Notes under the pieces: generated by a model
Database searches by the model: none
What the model was told of the DNA's origin: nothing
What the model saw: only the letters and a program-made list of their open reading frames with translations
Part shown: one piece after another, positions 16,751 to 24,753 of the stretch
Layout of the letters: each line of letters starts with the position of its first letter
Numbering within the stretch: position 1 is the first letter of the stretch
Made by a program: the position numbers and the translations under genes
Assembly (NCBI GenBank): GCA_024280945.1
Contig: JAMXLO010000033.1
Span: forward strand, 1 to 39,454
Reading direction: 5' to 3'
Length of the DNA: 39,454 nt
From: Acetobacteraceae bacterium
GTDB lineage: Bacteria > Pseudomonadota > Alphaproteobacteria > Acetobacterales > Acetobacteraceae

Positions 16751-17700
16751 ATGCAAAAGAGGTGGCTAAGTGATTGGGGCTGCTGTCTGCTGGCTGGTAA
16801 GCCTGCATTCAACAGGCGCTGAGGAGTACCAGCGAGGCTTTGCGTCTGCGGATGAAGCGGTAAATGCGCTTGTCACAGCCTTACGCGAGCACAACGAGGC
16901 GGACTGGCCGCGCTATCCTTGGTCCCGAGGCCGAGCACTCATTGTCTCAGAGGATTGTCTGCCGACAAGCAACAGCTTGACGAGTTCCTTGCACTCTACG
17001 ATGAGAAGCGCGCGATTGATCAAAAGGTGCGCGGGCGCGCGGAACTGTATGTCGGTGCAAAGGATTGGCCACTTCCGATACCAATTGTAGAAAGCCATGG
17101 GCAGTGGACCTTCGACACGAATGCAGGGGCGCAGTCGATCATTGACCGTCGCATAGGTCGCAATGAGCTAGCGGCCGATTCGTACTCTGCTCGCGTGTGT
17201 GGACGCTCAGCACGAATATTTTCAGCTTTCCGAATTGACGACCGGCACTGGCGTCTCCGCGACACGCCTTGTCAGCACACCCGGTCACCGTGACGGCCTT
17301 TGCTGGCCGGCCGCGGCGGACGGGACCGAAAGCCCGTTAGGGCGGCTGATCTATGGAGTAGAGGAAGCTGGTTTTCCTGGCGAACTCGATACAGACAAGC
17401 CGGTTCAATATAACTATTTCCGCATCCTCAAGGCACAAGGCCGCAAATGCGGACGGCGGTGCTAAGAGTTACGTTGACCCGGAACAAATGATCGGCGGCT
17501 TTCGATTGATCGCCTGACCGGTGGAATTCAATTCAAGCGTGATAATGAGCTTCATTGTCGGCCCTAACCGCATTGTGTATCAAAAAGGCCTCGGCCTCAA
17601 TACGCTGAGCATTGCTGCGGCAGTGACAATCTTTGGCCGTGTGAATTATCTAGGCGCCAGATGGCCTTCCGGCATGATCGGAAATAGACAACTTACGTCG
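16751..17700 (+). pseudogene. DUF2950 family secreted protein, broken by several frameshifts and a stop
   Basis: Read across frames, the remains follow the DUF2950 order closely. There is an ATG with ribosome site (16751), then after a frame change a signal-like region and Y-Q-R-G-F-A-S-A-D-E-A-V-N-A-L-V. Next come I-L-G-P-E-A-E-H-S-L-S (new frame), L-D-E-F-L-A-L-Y-D-E-K-R and D-W-P-L-P-I-P-I-V (new frame), R-R-I-G-R-N-E-L-A-A, then V-D-A-Q-H-E-Y and S-T-P-G-H-R-D-G-L-C-W-P (new frame), and Q-M-I-G-G-F-R-L-I-A followed by a TGA where a Trp or Tyr codon is expected. The last part is V-I-M-S-F-I-V-G-P-N-R-I-V-Y-Q-K. At least five lesions are visible, yet nearly full length is preserved, so inactivation is moderately recent. 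Intact members are periplasmic proteins of unknown function. Confidence 0.85.
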
Positions 17701-17729
17701 GCCGAATTCCCAGCCCCACGTCCAACTAC

Positions 17730-18989
17730 CTAGTCCGTCAACGCTTGATAAACCAGGGAATTGATGAGAGGCCGGTAGCGCATAGCCCGCTGAAAGCAAG
17801 GTACCTGGACCATGAAGACCACCGCCATGTCCTCTGTCGGATCGGCCCACCAGAGCGTTCCCCAGGCGCCATTCCAGTGGAAATCCCCTTCGCTACCCAT
17901 GAGGCTGCTTGCCCTCTCTCGCACGGCGACCGCCAGGCCGAACCCATAGCCGTCGGAACTCGGATCGAGTTCGGCGATTCGGTTCGCGATGTTCGGGGTC
18001 ATGTGGTTGGTTCGCATCGCCTCCACGGTTTTGCGGCCCAAGATGCGCGTTTCGCCAAGGATGCCATCTCCGAGCAGCATTTGCGCAAAGCGGAGGTAAT
18101 CGAGAGCTGTTGACGCTAGCCCTCCGCCGCCGCATTCGAAGCGCAACGCCTTCGCGCGATCCGGGATCGATTGCGCCTCTCCGGTGTCGGGGTCACGCGC
18201 CAGAGGGCGGGCGAGCCGCGCGACCTTGTTCGGTGGCACCAGGAAACTCGTGTCCACCATGCCGAGCGGGCCGAACAGCCGCTGTTCCAGGAATGCGCCC
18301 AGGCGCTGACCAGTGATTGCCTCAACGACAAGCCCAATAACGTCTATGGAGAGCCCATATTCCCAAACGGTCCCGGGCTGATGGAGCAACGGTGCGGCCG
18401 CAAGCTGTTCCAGGAATGCCGCGGTATCGAGGGTGGCGCCCGCGACGTTGGAAGAGGCGGGGTAGAGTGGATGCACGGCGGTCGTGCCGAGACCTCCGTA
18501 GGTAAGCCCCGACGTGTGGCGCATTAGATCCAGTACGGTGATCGATCGCTTAGCTGGCATGGTCTCGATCGGACCCTGTCCGGCGAGAACACGTTCATTC
18601 AGCACGGCAACGCGTCGGTTGCCGAGTTGAGGTAGAAATCGTTCAATTGGATCGCCTAGCCCTAAGCGCCCTTCTTCCCATAGCAAAAGCGCGGCCGCTC
18701 CCGTGACCGGCTTAGTCATCGAAGCGATCGCAAACACGGCGTCGCGCGGCATCGAGGTGCCTCGATCCGGGCCGAGGTGGCCAACGGCTTCGTGAAAAAC
18801 AAGATGTTTCCGTCTGGCAATCGCAACGACTGCACCGGGAAATTGGCCAGCTTCGATCTCTTCATTCAGCGCAGTGACGATCCGACCAAGTCGCCTTGAG
18901 GACATGCCGACAGCTTCAGGTTCCACACGGGGCAACGAGGCGCCGGCTAGCGAGCTCTCCCAGCTTTCGGTTGCTGTGGTTTCGGTCAT
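17730..18989 (-). CDS. Serine hydrolase of the beta-lactamase (class C / esterase EstB) fold
   Basis: From ATG 18989, preceded by GGGAG, the protein has 419 residues. The S-x-x-K motif is S-M-T-K (Ser90, Lys93), the Y-x-L variant of the Y-x-N motif is W-E-Y-G-L-S (Tyr211), and F-H-W-N-G-A-W-G-T near the C-terminus takes the place of the K-T-G or H-x-G box. This combination is typical of esterases or D-aminopeptidase-like enzymes rather than true beta-lactamases. There is no signal peptide, which favours a cytoplasmic esterase. An N-terminal extension to 19019 has no ribosome site. It converges with the DUF2950 pseudogene. Confidence 0.85.
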   Translation of the reverse strand: MTETTATESWESSLAGASLPRVEPEAVGMSSRRLGRIVTALNEEIEAGQFPGAVVAIARRKHLVFHEAVGHLGPDRGTSMPRDAVFAIASMTKPVTGAAALLLWEEGRLGLGDPIERFLPQLGNRRVAVLNERVLAGQGPIETMPAKRSITVLDLMRHTSGLTYGGLGTTAVHPLYPASSNVAGATLDTAAFLEQLAAAPLLHQPGTVWEYGLSIDVIGLVVEAITGQRLGAFLEQRLFGPLGMVDTSFLVPPNKVARLARPLARDPDTGEAQSIPDRAKALRFECGGGGLASTALDYLRFAQMLLGDGILGETRILGRKTVEAMRTNHMTPNIANRIAELDPSSDGYGFGLAVAVRERASSLMGSEGDFHWNGAWGTLWWADPTEDMAVVFMVQVPCFQRAMRYRPLINSLVYQALTD

Positions 18990-19189
18990 GTCGCTACTCC
19001 CGGTTTTCTTGGCACCCATTCTCGAAAGTTCGCGGAATTCTGTCTATCGGAGGAGGCGGGCTGCGAAGTCCCTCCGACCTTCCCATATTCATCGATGGCC
19101 AGTGGCAGTTCTGGTCCTCGAAGTCCGCGAGCTGTCGGATCAGGGCACCATGGCGAGGGTAGCTCGGGTGAGAGCGGCAATTGCCCACA

Positions 19190-19906
19190 TTACCGATGCT
19201 GCCCTGTTAATGGCACGAACTTCACGGGAAACAGCTGCCGGGTTCTGACCCGACCATCAGCGCTACGCTCCACGACTGTGAGGTGCTGTAGGCCTAATGG
19301 CGGGCCCACCGGGATTACCATCCGGCCTTCTGGCTTCAATTGCTGCAGTAGGCGTGGGGGGATGTGAGCGGCAGCCGCAGTGACAATGATCCCATCAAAT
19401 GGGCCCGCATCCCCCCAACCGAAATAGCCGTCACCAACCCGAACGGCGACGTTGCTATATCCGAGGCGATGAAGACGATCAGCGGCTCTTTGCGCGAGTT
19501 CCGGGATGATTTCGATCGTGTAGACTTGTCGAGCTAACGAAGCGGCCACGGCCGCTTGGTAACCGGAACCAGTGCCAACCTCCAATACCGATCTCGAGTG
19601 GTTGATGTTCAGGACATCGGTCATCAGTGCGACGATAAGGGGCTGCGAGATGGTCTGTCCGAACCCAATGGGGAGTGGGCGATCCTCGTAGCCGGATTGC
19701 CGTAAGTCCTCTGGCACAAACTCATGCCGTGGTATTGCGCCCATAACCTCAAGAACGCGAGGATCGATGTGATCACGACCAATTGCGGAGCTCGCATCGC
19801 GCACTTGCGCCTCGATGGTGCTGATCATTTGAGCTCGCTTGGCGGTATAGTCCTGCTCGGCTCCAACGGCGGCTATCAAAGCGGTCGCGAGGATCCCCAG
19901 TGCCAT
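19190..19906 (-). CDS. pcm: Protein-L-isoaspartate O-methyltransferase, apparently exported
   Basis: The protein repairs isoaspartyl residues by SAM-dependent methylation. Seen are R-H-E-F-V-P near residue 62, G-F-G-Q-T-I-S-Q-P (the PIMT-specific motif), SAM motif I L-E-V-G-T-G-S-G-Y-Q, and the C-terminal G-R-M-V-I-P-V-G. From ATG 19906 it has 238 residues and starts with a hydrophobic signal (M-A-L-G-I-L-A-T-A-L-I-A-A-V-G-A), so it probably acts in the periplasm, which is unusual since classical PIMT is cytoplasmic. Periplasmic versions are found in some proteobacteria. The start is uncertain: no good ribosome site precedes ATG 19906, and the frame stays open upstream to 20329 without recognisable sequence. 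Confidence 0.82.
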   Translation of the reverse strand: MALGILATALIAAVGAEQDYTAKRAQMISTIEAQVRDASSAIGRDHIDPRVLEVMGAIPRHEFVPEDLRQSGYEDRPLPIGFGQTISQPLIVALMTDVLNINHSRSVLEVGTGSGYQAAVAASLARQVYTIEIIPELAQRAADRLHRLGYSNVAVRVGDGYFGWGDAGPFDGIIVTAAAAHIPPRLLQQLKPEGRMVIPVGPPLGLQHLTVVERSADGRVRTRQLFPVKFVPLTGQHR

Positions 19907-20090
19907 GGCAATGCTCAGATTGCGGGGAGCGTTCCAGTACTCTCGTATGTCCCGCCGCGAAACACATCCACCTTTGGTGTAGCCAGCTCGTGAAGACCTC
20001 AAAGTGGTTGAGCTGCTCCGAACGCGGCCCACAAACATTCTGACGCGTTCCGTCAGGAGCGCACACTTGTCGCTCGTGCCGGGACACAAA

Positions 20091-20375
20091 TCAGAACGCG
20101 ATCGGATTCGATAGAAACCCATTGAGTCCCGCTTGGTTCTCATCTTCAACCATTGTGCGGCCGATTGCCATCGTCGGTGCGACTGCGGCATCGATCTTCT
20201 GTTCCGGCCGGGAGTTCGTTCGGATACAGGTTGCCACGCTGTCGGCCTTGCCAATGACTTTGCCGACGCACCACTCCAGACGGGTCGGCTTCCCGTGACC
20301 CAATAGCGACGGCGTGGCTGTCGCACCATGCAAGAGACTCCTCCTCCTCAGCAAGTGCCGGATAGGATATGACAT
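20091..20375 (-). CDS. Hypothetical protein
   Basis: This is a 94-codon frame from ATG 20375; a TTG at about 20333 preceded by AGGAGGAGG would give 80 residues. The middle and C-terminal part (E-W-C-V-G-K-V-I-G-K-A-D-S-V-A-T-C, R-P-E-Q-K-I-D-A-A-V-A-P-T-M-A-I-G-R, D-E-N-Q-A-G) has coding-like composition. Two cysteines could pair. I do not recognise it. It overlaps, in a different frame, the meaningless upstream extension of the methyltransferase frame, which supports this being the frame used here. Confidence 0.35.
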   Translation of the reverse strand: MSYPIRHLLRRRSLLHGATATPSLLGHGKPTRLEWCVGKVIGKADSVATCIRTNSRPEQKIDAAVAPTMAIGRTMVEDENQAGLNGFLSNPIAF

Positions 20376-20590
20376 GTCGGTGCGACATGACGCATCAGTT
20401 CCGATAGATGAAGTGCAGGCGCCCAGGCCATGATCATTTGCGCCGTTCGCGGTTCGCGATCATCATCGCGCCAGTTGATCCGCGACCTGCCACGCTTCGG
20501 TGAGCCAGCGCTTCGGTCGCGGCCTCCTGACCGGACGTGAACGGCGCGGCGTCGGCGAACGTGGTCACCTAACGAAGAAGGAAGCGGACG

Positions 20591-21466
20591 ATGAAGGCTG
20601 GCGTGGTTTATCCGCAAGTCGAACTTGGCGGTGACACGGGGGCGGTCAGGGCGTTTGCCCAGGCGGCGGAAGACCTAGGATACGATCATATCGTGATCTA
20701 CGATCACGTCCTCGGCGCCGTTCATGCCGGGAGGGAACCAAAGTTGACGGGCCCGTACAAGGAAACTGATCCCTTCCATGAACCGCTGATCACGTTCGCC
20801 TACCTCGCAGGAATTACCAAGAAGCTCGAAATGGCGACGGGCGTCATCATTTTGCCTCAGCGACAAACAGTCCTGTTCGCCAAGCAAGCAGCCGACGTCG
20901 ATCTGTTCTCGGATGGCCGGCTCCGCCTGGGTGTCGGGGTCGGATGGAACTGGGTGGAGTACGACGGGCTGGAGATGTCCGAACATTTCCGTCGCCGCGG
21001 CAAGCGGCAGGAGCAGCAGGTCGCTCTGATACGCAAGCTGTGGGAGCAGGCAGTGGTTGAGTACGCAGACGACGATCACCGGATCGATAGAGCCGGGATA
21101 TTGCCGCGCCCGAACCGGCAGATCCCGATCTGGTTTGGTGGTTTCAGCCACGCCGCGTACGACCGCGCCGCCCGCATCGGGGACGGGTTCATGTTCTCGG
21201 GCCGGACTCAGAACGAAGCGGTCAAGATCAAGGCGACAATCGAAGCGAGGCTTGCAGAACTCGGGCGAGCAAGAGATTTATTTGGCTTCGAATCCATCCA
21301 GCAATACACCCGAGGGGACGACCAATGGCCGGGCGACATTGCCGCTTGGCGCGACGCCGGGGGGAGCCACATATCGGTTGTGACGATGGGCGCAAAGCTG
21401 ACCACGGTGGATGGTCACATTGAAGCCATCAGGCGTTGGCGTGACGTCTACAATTCGGTCGTCTAG
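20591..21466 (+). CDS. LLM-class (luciferase-like) flavin/F420-dependent oxidoreductase
   Basis: The 291-residue TIM-barrel enzyme shows the family landmarks. These are A-E-D-L-G-Y-D-H-I-V-I-Y-D-H-V-L near residue 30, E-M-A-T-G-V-I-I-L-P-Q-R near 85, A-D-V-D-L-F-S-D-G-R-L-R-L-G-V-G-V-G-W near 105, and P-I-W-F-G-G-F-S near 182. The pattern fits the F420-dependent LLM subclass, although some members use FMN; the cofactor cannot be settled from sequence. Substrate is unknown. The ATG has GAAGGAAG upstream. There are no partner genes nearby. Confidence 0.85.
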   Translation: MKAGVVYPQVELGGDTGAVRAFAQAAEDLGYDHIVIYDHVLGAVHAGREPKLTGPYKETDPFHEPLITFAYLAGITKKLEMATGVIILPQRQTVLFAKQAADVDLFSDGRLRLGVGVGWNWVEYDGLEMSEHFRRRGKRQEQQVALIRKLWEQAVVEYADDDHRIDRAGILPRPNRQIPIWFGGFSHAAYDRAARIGDGFMFSGRTQNEAVKIKATIEARLAELGRARDLFGFESIQQYTRGDDQWPGDIAAWRDAGGSHISVVTMGAKLTTVDGHIEAIRRWRDVYNSVV

Positions 21467-21772
21467 CTAGGTGGTGCCCAGGCTGGCGGTTTGCCAAGAC
21501 CAGGTCCTTGCCGATTCGCCGCAGGTGTTGCAACCAAGGCTGGCATCAAACAAGGCGACGGCCGATCGCCGTAGCCTCATAGCTCAGTAGGAGGCGCAAT
21601 TGGCCGGTGAACCTTTGGACCAGGCAGCACGCGCCATCAACGCAGAACCGTGGGGACCGCTCCCGGGCATGGTGAAGCGGCAATGCCCGCGTGCTTGTAC
21701 TGGCGCCGCGTGGCCTCGGAGCAACGGACAGTGCTGCCCGGATTGCGCCACGGCGTCAGCCCGCAGCAGCCG
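21467..21772. other. Intergenic region, nothing recognised
   Basis: Only short, motif-free frames occur here. It may include the lost 3' surroundings of the NDH-2 fragment that follows. Confidence 0.4.
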
Positions 21773-22010
21773 TCACGGGTATCGGGTCCTCTCCGTTGGT
21801 GGGACCTGAGTGATCAATCGTGCGCCGCGCTGGAACGTGACAGACTCCCACAACCACATGAAAGCGACGATAAAGCGATCGCGTGCCTCGATGAGGAAAT
21901 AGATGTGCACCACGCTCCAGAATAGCCAACCGAGGAAGCCCGTGACCTCGAAGCGTCCGAGCTTAACCACTGCGGCCCGCGAGCCGGCGGCAGCCGCAGC
22001 AGGTTCACGC
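21773..22010 (-). pseudogene. C-terminal fragment of type II NADH dehydrogenase (NDH-2)
   Basis: On the minus strand the fragment reads R-A-A-V-V-K-L-G-R-F-E-V-T-G-F-L-G-W-L-F-W-S-V-V-H-I-Y-F-L-I and then F-I-V-A-F-M-W-L-W-E-S-V-T-F-Q-R-G-A-R-L-I-T. That is the membrane-binding C-terminal end of alphaproteobacterial NAD(P)/FAD-dependent NDH-2 enzymes. The roughly 330 upstream residues with both dinucleotide-binding folds are absent. The sequence is replaced by an alanine-rich stretch and then by the end of the GFA pseudogene on the same strand. Confidence 0.78.
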
Positions 22011-22026
22011 CGTGCGCTGGACGCAG

Positions 22027-22471
22027 CTACGGTGCCGGCGTGACCCAACTGAGAGTTTCGGGTTGCGTATCATAGCGCACTGCATCCTCGGGGATGGGAA
22101 CCCCATTTCTGTGCGCTCCGCGTGCAAAAATGAATTGCCGGGACCAGCCATGTCGCATCGTCTAGCGTTCCCGGCTTGATATTACGGTTGGGATAAGCGG
22201 CCCCTCCGGGAGCATGATAGAGCCTCATGCCGCAGTCAGGGCAGAACCAGCATTCCATTGTCTTTGTCTGGCTGGTCTTTCGGGCAAACATCTTCGGTGT
22301 GCCGTTCGTGACGCGGAAATTCTGTTGAGGGATAACTGCCGCCATAGCGAATGCAGAGCCGGATTGCCTCTGACACTCCGTGCAGTGACAGGCATAGACG
22401 ATTGTTGGGGCGCCGTGATCTCATAGCGCACCCGAGCCGCACTGGCAGCCGCCTGATTGTGGGAAATGCAT
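22027..22471 (-). pseudogene. GFA-family (glutathione-dependent formaldehyde-activating-like) zinc protein, frameshifted
   Basis: The start is ATG 22471, with GAGAGGGATCAGG upstream. Frame one gives G-G-C-Q-C-G-S-G. A second frame gives V-R-Y-E-I-T-A-P. Frame one returns with P-T-I-V-Y-A-C-H-C-T-E-C-Q-R-Q-S-G-S-A-F and, further on, W-F-C-P-D-C-G-M-R-L-Y-H and N-I-K-P-G-T-L-D-D. A third change is needed for V-P-I-P-E-D-A-V-R-Y-D-T to the stop at 22027. All zinc-ligand cysteines of the GFA fold (C-x-C, C-H-C-x-x-C, C-x-x-C) are still there. The length is normal, about 145 codons, so this is a young pseudogene or a sequence with several indel errors. Confidence 0.8.
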
Positions 22472-22639
22472 GGCCTGATCCCTCTCAGTGGCTCTTGGTT
22501 TCCACGTGGTCTCAAGACCTGAGTCTATGCGAGTGCCCAGCATGTCGCCATGCTACGGTGAACCGGCTGTCACGTGCTCCTGCGCCCGCTGCTCGTAATC
22601 TCCGCTTGCCGGCGCAGGTGCGCGCTCGCATGCTTCGCC

Positions 22640-22809
22640 AAGTTCTGCGTCAGCGAGGCACAGGCAGCCATAATCCGTACTGGGTTCGAGCAGGGCGCGA
22701 ATTGTTGGTGGTCGCGGAATTGCGCCAGCCTCTGAAGAAGCCAAGAAAATTCGATGCGACCGACCTCGACCGTGCGAGGGTTAGCGCCAGGAAGGCGTGC
22801 TCATCTTGA
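22640..22809 (+). pseudogene. Decayed copy of the small protein gene at 24740
   Basis: The DNA from 22643 closely resembles that from 24743. Both encode F-C-V-S-E-A-Q-A-A-[IV]-I-R-T-[GA]-F-E-Q. In this copy the ATG has become AAG (22640-22642). A frame change after the Glu-Gln is then needed to continue with R-E-L-L-V-V-A-E-L-R-Q, matching G-E-L-S-A-V-V-E-L-R-R in the other copy. The C-terminal part differs. The pair shows that this small-gene island has duplicated internally. Confidence 0.65.
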
Positions 22810-22839
22810 ACATGATGCGCGTAACCCAGGATATCGGCT

Positions 22840-23103
22840 GTGCCATTCCATCGGTTCAAGATCGGTCAGCAGGTGGTCGCAACAGCATTCGGGGTGCTCA
22901 CCGGCCCGTACGAGATCACCCGGCTGCTGCGGCTCGATGCGGGGGTTCCATATCACCGGGCCAAGAAACTGCCCGACGGCCGTGAACGTGCGATCTCGGA
23001 ACTGTCGTTGCGGTCGATCCCCAATCAGCCACTAGCAACGAAACCCAAGCTGCGAACCCGAAATCTAGGGGGCGCTAAATCGGCGCTGCCGCCACGATGG
23101 TGA
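22840..23103 (+). CDS. Small conserved hypothetical protein
   Basis: The GTG start at 22840 gives 87 residues. The first 60 (H-R-F-K-I-G-Q-Q-V-V-A, T-G-P-Y-E-I-T-R-L-L-R-L-D-A-G-V-P-Y-H-R, G-R-E-R-A-I-S-E-L-S-L) have the strand-rich F-x-x-G-Q-x-V…G-x-Y-E-I-x-R-L-L…Y-R…E-R-x-x-x-E pattern. I recall this pattern from tiny SH3-like proteins of alphaproteobacteria, function unknown. The tail is basic and disordered. The ribosome site is weak. Confidence 0.5.
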   Translation: MPFHRFKIGQQVVATAFGVLTGPYEITRLLRLDAGVPYHRAKKLPDGRERAISELSLRSIPNQPLATKPKLRTRNLGGAKSALPPRW

Positions 23104-23107
23104 GCCC

Positions 23108-23275
23108 TTAACAGGATAAGGTGTTTATCCTCGCTGCCTCCGCCTCATATTCCATAGCAAGTTCCTCTAGAGCGCAATTGGTGCGTTCGTCCGCTACCTC
23201 GCGCGCGAGCCGGCGAAATTTGGTGGCCTGTTCAAGTAGGAACTCGCGATCTGCTGTTGCCACGACCGCCCCCAT
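23108..23275 (-). CDS. Small helical hypothetical protein
   Basis: This is a 55-residue frame from ATG 23275. It is almost entirely helical: F-L-L-E-Q-A-T-K-F-R-R-L-A-R-E-V-A-D, then C-A-L-E-E-L-A-M-E-Y-E-A-E-A-A-R-I. The A-x-x-[FW]-R-x-x-A…L-x-x-[LI]-A-x-x-Y-x-x-x-A pattern is shared with the divergently transcribed gene at 23547, so the two look like distant paralogues. A TTG four codons upstream is another possible start. Function is unknown. Confidence 0.5.
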   Translation of the reverse strand: MGAVVATADREFLLEQATKFRRLAREVADERTNCALEELAMEYEAEAARINTLSC

Positions 23276-23546
23276 CCTGGCTTGCAAAAGGATGGGACAT
23301 CAGCGAGCGGCACTCATTGATCCAAATCAACGCACGATGGCATTGCGGGAGCCTCCTGTCGGAGCCTGCTGGCAAACCTGTTCCTGAAGCGGACACAGCA
23401 GCGGGTATGACCCCGCAGACCGGATGACTGGCGCTCCAACCGTTTCAGTCGTAGGGTGACCCATCGCCGGCGACGAACCTTTGGGGCGTCGGGGGCTGAG
23501 AGACACGACCGTGCTCGCGCTCAAACACAGCGAAGGAGCCAGGGAG

Positions 23547-23768
23547 ATGTCGGAAACCCTTTTTCAGCCGATGGAAAACCACCCGTCGCCGCAGGCAGCG
23601 GCGATCCACTACCGTGAGCGGGCCAAGATGTGGCGGGAGAGCGCCGCAGCGGTGCCGGACGGTGCGCCACAACAAGCAGTCTATCTAGAGATCGCTGAGG
23701 GATACGCGAGGCTTGCCGTCCAGTATGAGGCACGCCAGCGGGTGCCGAAGGTCGGACGCCAGCCCTAA
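23547..23768 (+). CDS. Small helical hypothetical protein
   Basis: The ATG 23547 lies nine bases after AAGGAG and gives 73 residues. After a disordered N-terminus come two helices: I-H-Y-R-E-R-A-K-M-W-R-E-S-A-A-A-V-P and Q-Q-A-V-Y-L-E-I-A-E-G-Y-A-R-L-A-V-Q-Y-E-A-R. Similar short proteins occur, from memory, in many rhizobia and sphingomonads with no known function. Good ribosome site and coding-like sequence make it a likely real gene. Confidence 0.6.
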   Translation: MSETLFQPMENHPSPQAAAIHYRERAKMWRESAAAVPDGAPQQAVYLEIAEGYARLAVQYEARQRVPKVGRQP

Positions 23769-24207
23769 TCTCGCGGGTCGCCGCGCTTCTTTCGGTGGCG
23801 CCACCACTCCTGCCAACGAGGCCGCCAGACGTTCAAGTATAGCCAACGCAAACGCCACCACATGGCAGGTTGCCCAGCCCTAAGCCGCGTGCTGGAGCAC
23901 ACGGCGCGGCAGCGCCAGCATGGCACCAGATTGGCCGGCGACGGATCGCCTGGGATAACGTGACGATCCTTCGGCAACCCGGCCATATCCCTGCTCGAGG
24001 CAGCCACTCGGCCGATGACGCGCGCTGTTACGCGGCGACCTTGTCCTGGCGATCGGACCGATATGGCCGGCGGTGGAGCTGCCCGCGCCTTCGGCCAGCG
24101 ATCACTGCGCACATCATCCCGAACATTTCTTCGCCACCAGCGGTTGCTTTCGCGATTTGGCAAAACTGCCAACATACGGCCTCCGGCAAGAGCTTGGAGG
24201 CTCAGCC
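23769..24207. other. Stretch without a confident gene
   Basis: A minus-strand frame (23765-24175) has a tryptophan- and arginine-rich C-terminal part (M-W-W-R-L-R-W-L-Y-L-N-V-W-R-P-R-W) that could be a 32-residue peptide on its own. Nothing else supports it, and it overlaps the stop of the gene at 23547-23768. Confidence 0.3.
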
Positions 24208-24435
24208 ATGCAATCCAACGTCAAGATTGGGTACATGAACGTCCATCACCAGCGCGTTTTGGCGTACGCCAGAAAGCGCGGTGACAGGAACATCGGCTTT
24301 GTGATGTGGTGCTCACAGTGCCGGCAAACCTATGTTGCCGGCGATTGCGACGTTCTGAAGTGCCGCTGCCCGCTCCACGACGATAGGGTGCCTGCCCTTG
24401 TCGGAGACAACCCCGCTATAGAGTGGCTAAGCTGA
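24208..24435 (+). CDS. Small zinc-ribbon-like hypothetical protein
   Basis: The ATG 24208 follows GGAGG by ten bases and gives 75 residues. The core W-C-S-Q-C-R-Q-T-Y-V-A-G-D-C-D-V-L-K-C-R-C-P-L-H-D contains C-x-x-C, then C and C-x-C plus His, enough to bind one zinc. The N-terminus is basic. I know no named family. It is the first of a run of small plus-strand genes. Confidence 0.55.
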   Translation: MQSNVKIGYMNVHHQRVLAYARKRGDRNIGFVMWCSQCRQTYVAGDCDVLKCRCPLHDDRVPALVGDNPAIEWLS

Positions 24436-24537
24436 CCGCAGCCTTTCGGAGCTTTTAGCGGGGGCCGGTGTCTCGACATATTGCGCAAATCATCGGAGAC
24501 ATCCGCTACCGATGACTCGAAACGGGGGAGGCAGTGC

Positions 24538-24753
24538 ATGCCGGCGAGGAGGTTCTTGCCTCCGGGCAAGGAGGCGGCGGCAGAGACCAAGGCCAGCCAT
24601 GAGGTGATGGACCTCGTGCGCGAGAACCCAGAACTCAGCTTTCTGGTAATTCAACTTCACGAAGCGGGTCGCTCTTGGCCTGATGTGAAAGCTGCGGTCG
24701 AGGCCAAGACGAAGCCAGCCAAAAGATCATATTCGGGCGATGTTCTGCGTTAG
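24538..24753 (+). CDS. Small hypothetical protein
   Basis: From ATG 24538, seven bases after GGGGGAGG, the product is 71 residues. It has a basic tail and a central helix E-V-M-D-L-V-R-E-N-P-E-L-S-F-L-V-I-Q-L-H-E-A-G-R-S-W-P-D-V. The last 14 bases overlap the next gene, indicating coupling. Function is unknown. Confidence 0.5.
   Translation: MPARRFLPPGKEAAAETKASHEVMDLVRENPELSFLVIQLHEAGRSWPDVKAAVEAKTKPAKRSYSGDVLR

Noticed and set aside
19075-19130. F-I-D-G-Q-W-Q-F-W on the plus strand looks like an aldehyde dehydrogenase N-terminus
   Set aside because: Only about ten residues match and nothing related follows; too short to call.
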